Source: Escallonia rubra
Lineage: Eukaryota > Streptophyta > Magnoliopsida > Escalloniales > Escalloniaceae
NCBI GenBank assembly: GCA_033065855.1
Contig: JAVXUO010000926.1
Coordinates: 124,001 to 188,000 of the forward strand
Direction: 5' to 3'
Length of the DNA stretch: 64,000 nucleotides
In this document: positions 61,301-64,000 of the stretch, one piece after another
Numbering within the stretch: position 1 is the stretch's first letter
Layout of the letters: each line of letters begins with the position of its first letter
Position numbers and translations under genes: made by a program
The notes under the pieces: model-generated
What the model was told of the DNA's origin: nothing
The model's input: the letters and a program-made list of their open reading frames with translations, nothing else
Databases searched by the model: none

Positions 61301-62109
61301 CTGGCCAACCAAGTATTTTCTTCACTTCTCGTAAAACAAAAAAGGGAATTGCAATGTCACCAACCACTAGCAATATAAGGAACAATAAAACATTGTAACC
61401 GAAGTATTATACAAGGTTTACACAAGTAACATCATTGTTCATGAGTTAACCACAGTACAGTCAATCTCAACAAAGACGAATACGTCTAACTATTTGACAC
61501 ATGCAAGTGTATATTTTCCTCTATCAGATCATGAGATATCTTATTCAAATCCTTCTCTTCTTGTCCACATATTTTCATTGGCCACTAGTCCGCTACTCTC
61601 ATAGGAATCCTTCGAGAAAAACATAAATCAAGTTCTGTGCATGTGATAAATCATTAAGGTTTTGAAACATAAAGTGTGAACTTTCAATTACGATTAACAT
61701 AAAAAATGAGCTAAGAAACATTATCCCAGACGGAAGACATCCTTTGCCAATTAGTGCTTGCAATAATGAGCTACAATGCCAAAAAAAAAATTAATAAATG
61801 AGAAAAATTATAAATGGAGAGCCCAGTACTGATTTAATTGAAATTCTTTTGTTTTCTTCGGTCTTACTCTTTGTGAAAGCCTCTTACTCAACCCAACAAA
61901 AACTGAAGTAAGCCCTTTTCAACATGTTTTTGCCCTTAAAAGATGTGTCCACTCTCTCGTTCTGATAAAACTATTAACTAAAAATCATCCCCTTAATTAA
62001 AAAGGGTGGGTGTGGACAGTACAGCAGTGTTTAGTTTTATCACCTCCTTTGTACTAAGAGTTTTCGCAGGACGAGTTGTTTCTTGAGCCCGAACAATTTT
62101 CTGCAAAAT
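47184..62109 (-). CDS. TAF2: TAF2, transcription initiation factor TFIID subunit 2 (5' end outside window)
   Basis: TAF2 is the large M1-aminopeptidase-like subunit of TFIID, which binds core-promoter DNA near the start site in the nucleus. Exons in reading order: 62109-62044, 60724-60627, 60518-60192, 60081-59994, 58505-58374, 58207-58151, 57351-57284, 57189-57147, 54373-54287, 51475-51386, 49988-49930, 49851-49761, 49554-49389, 49257-49074 and 48582-47184. All introns are GT-AG. The joined 2955 bases give 984 codons plus stop. Recognisable TAF2 text: [58 protein letters not shown]. The last exon (about 465 codons) is Ser/Asp-rich, then carries a Lys/Arg-rich probable nuclear-localisation stretch, and ends in KLVIKRL and KLKIRIKS. 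Roughly 400 N-terminal residues are expected beyond 64000, judging from remembered family length. The donor after exon 13 (G|GTTGCT) is weak. Introns carry several transposons. Confidence 0.93.
50670..50835. repeat. 82-bp tandem duplication in a TAF2 intron
   Basis: Copies start at 50670 (GATGATTTGAGTAATGGGCT) and 50752 (GATAATTTGAGTAAGCGGGC) and run to CCTGGGTGG. They differ by about ten substitutions or short indels. Located in the 49989-51385 intron. Confidence 0.85.
52182..52910. mobile_element. Non-autonomous hAT-like element, 729 bp, in a TAF2 intron
   Basis: Perfect 15-bp TIRs (CTATGTTACATGGAC ... GTCCATGTAACATAG) are flanked by a perfect 8-bp target duplication GCCATAAC (52174-52181 and 52911-52918). 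Subterminal arms repeat GTGTCGG/GGGTACG words. The core is AT-rich with CTTCTTCTTC stretches. The minus-strand lysine-rich open frames here are low complexity. It lies in the 51476-54286 intron. Confidence 0.93.
54977..56640. repeat. Host 64-bp tandem duplication split by an inserted element
   Basis: CCCATCAAACCAACTTTGAT then ATAT and TTGGTTTAGTTAGGCTATTG occurs once intact (about 54977-55040). It begins again at about 55040 and is interrupted in its TA stretch by the element at 55098-56578, resuming at about 56604 with TTGGTTTAGTTAGGCTATTG. The TA tract is longer on both sides of the insertion than in the uninterrupted copy. Confidence 0.8.
55098..56578. mobile_element. 1481-bp element with about 370-bp TIRs and internal palindromes, in a TAF2 intron
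   Basis: The left arm starts GGGAGCTGATCCGTTGAGAG. The right arm in reverse starts GGGAGTTGATCCGTTGAGAG. They pair over about 370 bp (55098-55465 and 56200-56578) with very few differences, so insertion is recent. Each arm has an inner inverted motif (GCTAGC / GGCCGTCCA...TGGACGG) and three palindrome-like blocks built on CCGCTACAT/ATGTAGCGG: 55209-55235, 55276-55298 and 55370-55390 on the left; 56273-56293, 56369-56391 and 56431-56453 on the right. The 730-bp middle is non-repetitive and could be captured sequence. Both flanks are (TA)n, so the element targeted a TA microsatellite. Family uncertain: Mutator-like or a TA-targeting MITE. Confidence 0.85.
58311..58368. repeat. TG/GA compound microsatellite beside a TAF2 exon
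   Basis: (TG)n followed by (GA)n lies within a few bases of the donor side of the TAF2 exon 58374-58505. Confidence 0.85.
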
Positions 62110-62262
62110 CTGCATATGCGAGAAAAGATTATAACAGCTGTCATCAGCTAACTATTGCAAAACATTGTATGACCATATACACAATCAGTAAGACTAGAAA
62201 CCAAACAGATCTTGGTTAGAATTCAGTGTCCAAGAAACTACATCATGTTCTGTTTAAAATGC

Positions 62263-62771
62263 CACTCCCTCTGTTCATAAAATGGGTATGGCTTTCTGTT
62301 TTCGGATGTTTCAGATTGGTCGTACCATTTCTAAATTTAGAGCATAAAATTACATAATGTTCCAAAACTAATTCTAACACTGTCTACCTGAACAAAACCA
62401 TCGTAGCCAATCATCGGTATCTCCCCACATCATGCAAGCTACTTCCACCCCACCACTGCCGCCACCATCCTCACTCACCCACTATTATCACCCCCGTTAT
62501 CAACCGACGTGCACCACCATCACCACAAATCTCCTCCAAATTTGCACCAGCCAACTCACTCCCATCCCAAAACCTTCAATCGCAAGTAGAAGATTATACT
62601 AAGGTGAATCTGGAATCTAGAATTATCAGAAGAAAGAAGTTGCTGATGCATAAGTTAGGGTGTATCTTGCAATTATTTAAATACATCAAGGAATAATTGT
62701 CGTATGCAATAACTGGCATTAAAATGTTCTGATTGTCAGATTGGTACCACCAATTCGGAATGGAGGGAGTG
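62263..62771. mobile_element. Stowaway-like MITE, about 509 bp, in the upstream TAF2 intron
   Basis: Ends CACTCCCTCTGTTC ... GAATGGAGGGAGTG form short TIRs of the CTCCCTCYGTYC type typical of Stowaway/mariner-like MITEs. The core (62430-62570) is CCACC-rich. The expected TA target duplication is not evident at these boundaries, so the ends may have shifted. Confidence 0.6.
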
Positions 62772-63028
62772 ATTTCTCATACGGATAGTAGGTAGTTAAT
62801 TTTTGTGGCATGAAAATTACACAACCAAGTTCCATACGTGTCATATATCAAATTCAATAGATTCAGTAGCTATGATTGTTAATAAGCCAATCAACTTTCA
62901 GCTTCCTGAACTTCGAATCCTATGGTATGCGCTTCTCTGATAATTATCTTAAGCTCGTTAAATGTTATTCTTTTCTTTTTTTCATTTTTCTTTTCTCTCT
63001 CTCTCTCTCTGTGTGTCGCGCGCGCGGC

Positions 63029-63049
63029 GGGGGGGGGGGGGGGGGGGGG
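63029..63049. repeat. G21 homopolymer next to GT/CG repeats
   Basis: A CT run (62993-63010), GTGTGT, CGCGCGCG and 21 consecutive G. Length is probably polymorphic and prone to sequencing error. Confidence 0.9.
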
Positions 63050-63189
63050 TAAGTGCAAAGTTGTGGACCTTTAACTGGATGTTCAAAAACATATTGGTGG
63101 AGGCAACATGCAGCTTGAAAATGGAAGGAGAGGCAACACAAAAAATTATATATACTTGAAGAATAAAAAGAGGAGGGAGTTGAAAAATC

Positions 63190-63750
63190 TGGAGTGGAGG
63201 AGATCTATGATTCTCAAAAGGATGAAAAAAGTTCTTCAGTATTGGAGTGTGGTCAGGGGCTCCTCTGTTAATTTTTGTCCATGTAAGCGGAATATTTCTT
63301 GGAATGTATAAGGTCCGAGTGATAGGAGGAAACGGAGAATCTACTCTTGTTTGTTTGGAGAAGACGAAGATGGAATCGGTGTCTAGAAAGAGGTAAGATC
63401 CGAGGGAGGTGGCAGATGGGCAGATTGGGTTACTAGATACCGTGGGAGCAGCTGGAGGCATCCTTGTGATGTGGGACAGCCGTGTTTATTATCAAATTGA
63501 ATGTCAAAACTGGTAAGCATTTATCTTGTTTTTGCCGAAAGTTGTGGATGATGATTTCACCCAGATTTTTTCCAGGGTTTGTGGTCCAGAAAATGTGCAA
63601 GACAATAAAATTCTGTGGCCAGTTGTCAGCGACCTTTAAGAGGTGGTACTTATACGACATTATCTTAAGCAATGAGAGGCTAGGGTGAGGGAGTTTGCTG
63701 GGATACGAGCGAATTCTAAGGCTCATAAATGAGAGATGGAACTAAAGTTC
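63190..63750 (+). pseudogene. LINE (L1-type) endonuclease-domain remnant
   Basis: Plus-strand conceptual text, with stops and frame changes, follows the plant LINE ORF2 start: ISWNV then GPSDRRKRR (63291-63340), KMESVSR (63368-63390), DTVGAAGGILVMWDS (63437-63481), then FTQIFSRVCGPENVQDNKIL (63557-63615). In intact copies these correspond to SWNVRGL, the ETK-region, the AGGI-LMWD block and the VYGPN block. Reverse transcriptase is not present. It sits in the TAF2 intron that extends past the window, in antisense to TAF2. Confidence 0.75.
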
Positions 63751-63932
63751 TTCTCCCTACATTCAAAAGTTTTGAACTCCGTAATATAATGTACGAACTA
63801 ACTGAATCCCTAGAAAAACAATAACAAAATTAAGTTTTATTAGAAAAAGAAGTGATAAAATCAAGTTATAGTTATTATTAAAAGCACTTAAAGGCCAGGG
63901 CATGCATCACCGCAATCCAAAACCCAAACCCT

Positions 63933-64000
63933 AGGAAGCACGGACTCCGGTGCGGGTGCTGATACGATATAGGTGCGGATACGTCATTTTATGAAAAAGG
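63933..64000 (+). mobile_element. Left end of a GAAGCAC-ended element, cut by the window edge
   Basis: CTAGGAAGCACGGACTCCGG followed by GTGCGGGTGCTGATACG and GCGGATACG parallels the left end of the 38321-39501 element. The rest lies beyond the window. Confidence 0.5.

Overview
The window is nuclear DNA of a flowering plant, almost certainly a eudicot. Two protein-coding genes can be reconstructed with confidence, both with GT-AG introns. Nearly everything else is transposable-element sequence of many ages. The species cannot be named from the sequence.

Left end (1-6 kb): a GC-rich, plus-strand LTR-type region carrying three tandem arrays and a TATA box, followed by a minus-strand Ty3/gypsy LTR with its leader and primer-binding area. 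From 6 to 9.9 kb lies AT-rich DNA, probably including the promoter and leader of the next gene.

Gene 1 (9978-11280, plus) is a class II TCP transcription factor of the CYCLOIDEA/TEOSINTE BRANCHED1 group. It has a TCP domain, an ECE-like motif and an R domain. A single intron near the 3' end separates off a final 18-residue exon that carries the typical C-terminal motif.

Middle (11.3-47 kb): no convincing gene. I could delimit several non-autonomous elements by terminal inverted repeats (TIRs) plus target-site duplications (TSDs). These are four hAT-like elements (14817-15270, 15336-15821, 42962-43849, 45624-46807), a 307-bp MITE (13540-13846), and a Mutator-like element (24307-29574) that appears to contain a minus-strand Helitron (25445-29305). 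Also present are a 381-bp tandem duplication (17.5-18.3 kb), an array of about 68 bp between diverged direct repeats (29.7-31.3 kb), a tRNA-Met type primer-binding site (32130), a probable minus-strand LTR (33.1-33.6 kb), and a broken Ty3/gypsy gag-protease region (35.6-37.8 kb).

Gene 2 (62109 down to 47184, minus) is the C-terminal two thirds of TAF2, the TFIID subunit. Fifteen exons join in one frame for 984 codons plus a stop; the 5' part lies beyond 64000. Its introns hold a hAT-like element, a 1.48-kb element with long TIRs and internal palindromes, a small MITE and a LINE endonuclease remnant.

The two genes show no sign of working together. The main interest is the nested and palindromic transposon structures. 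I saw no RNA genes, CRISPR arrays or plastid/mitochondrial insertions.
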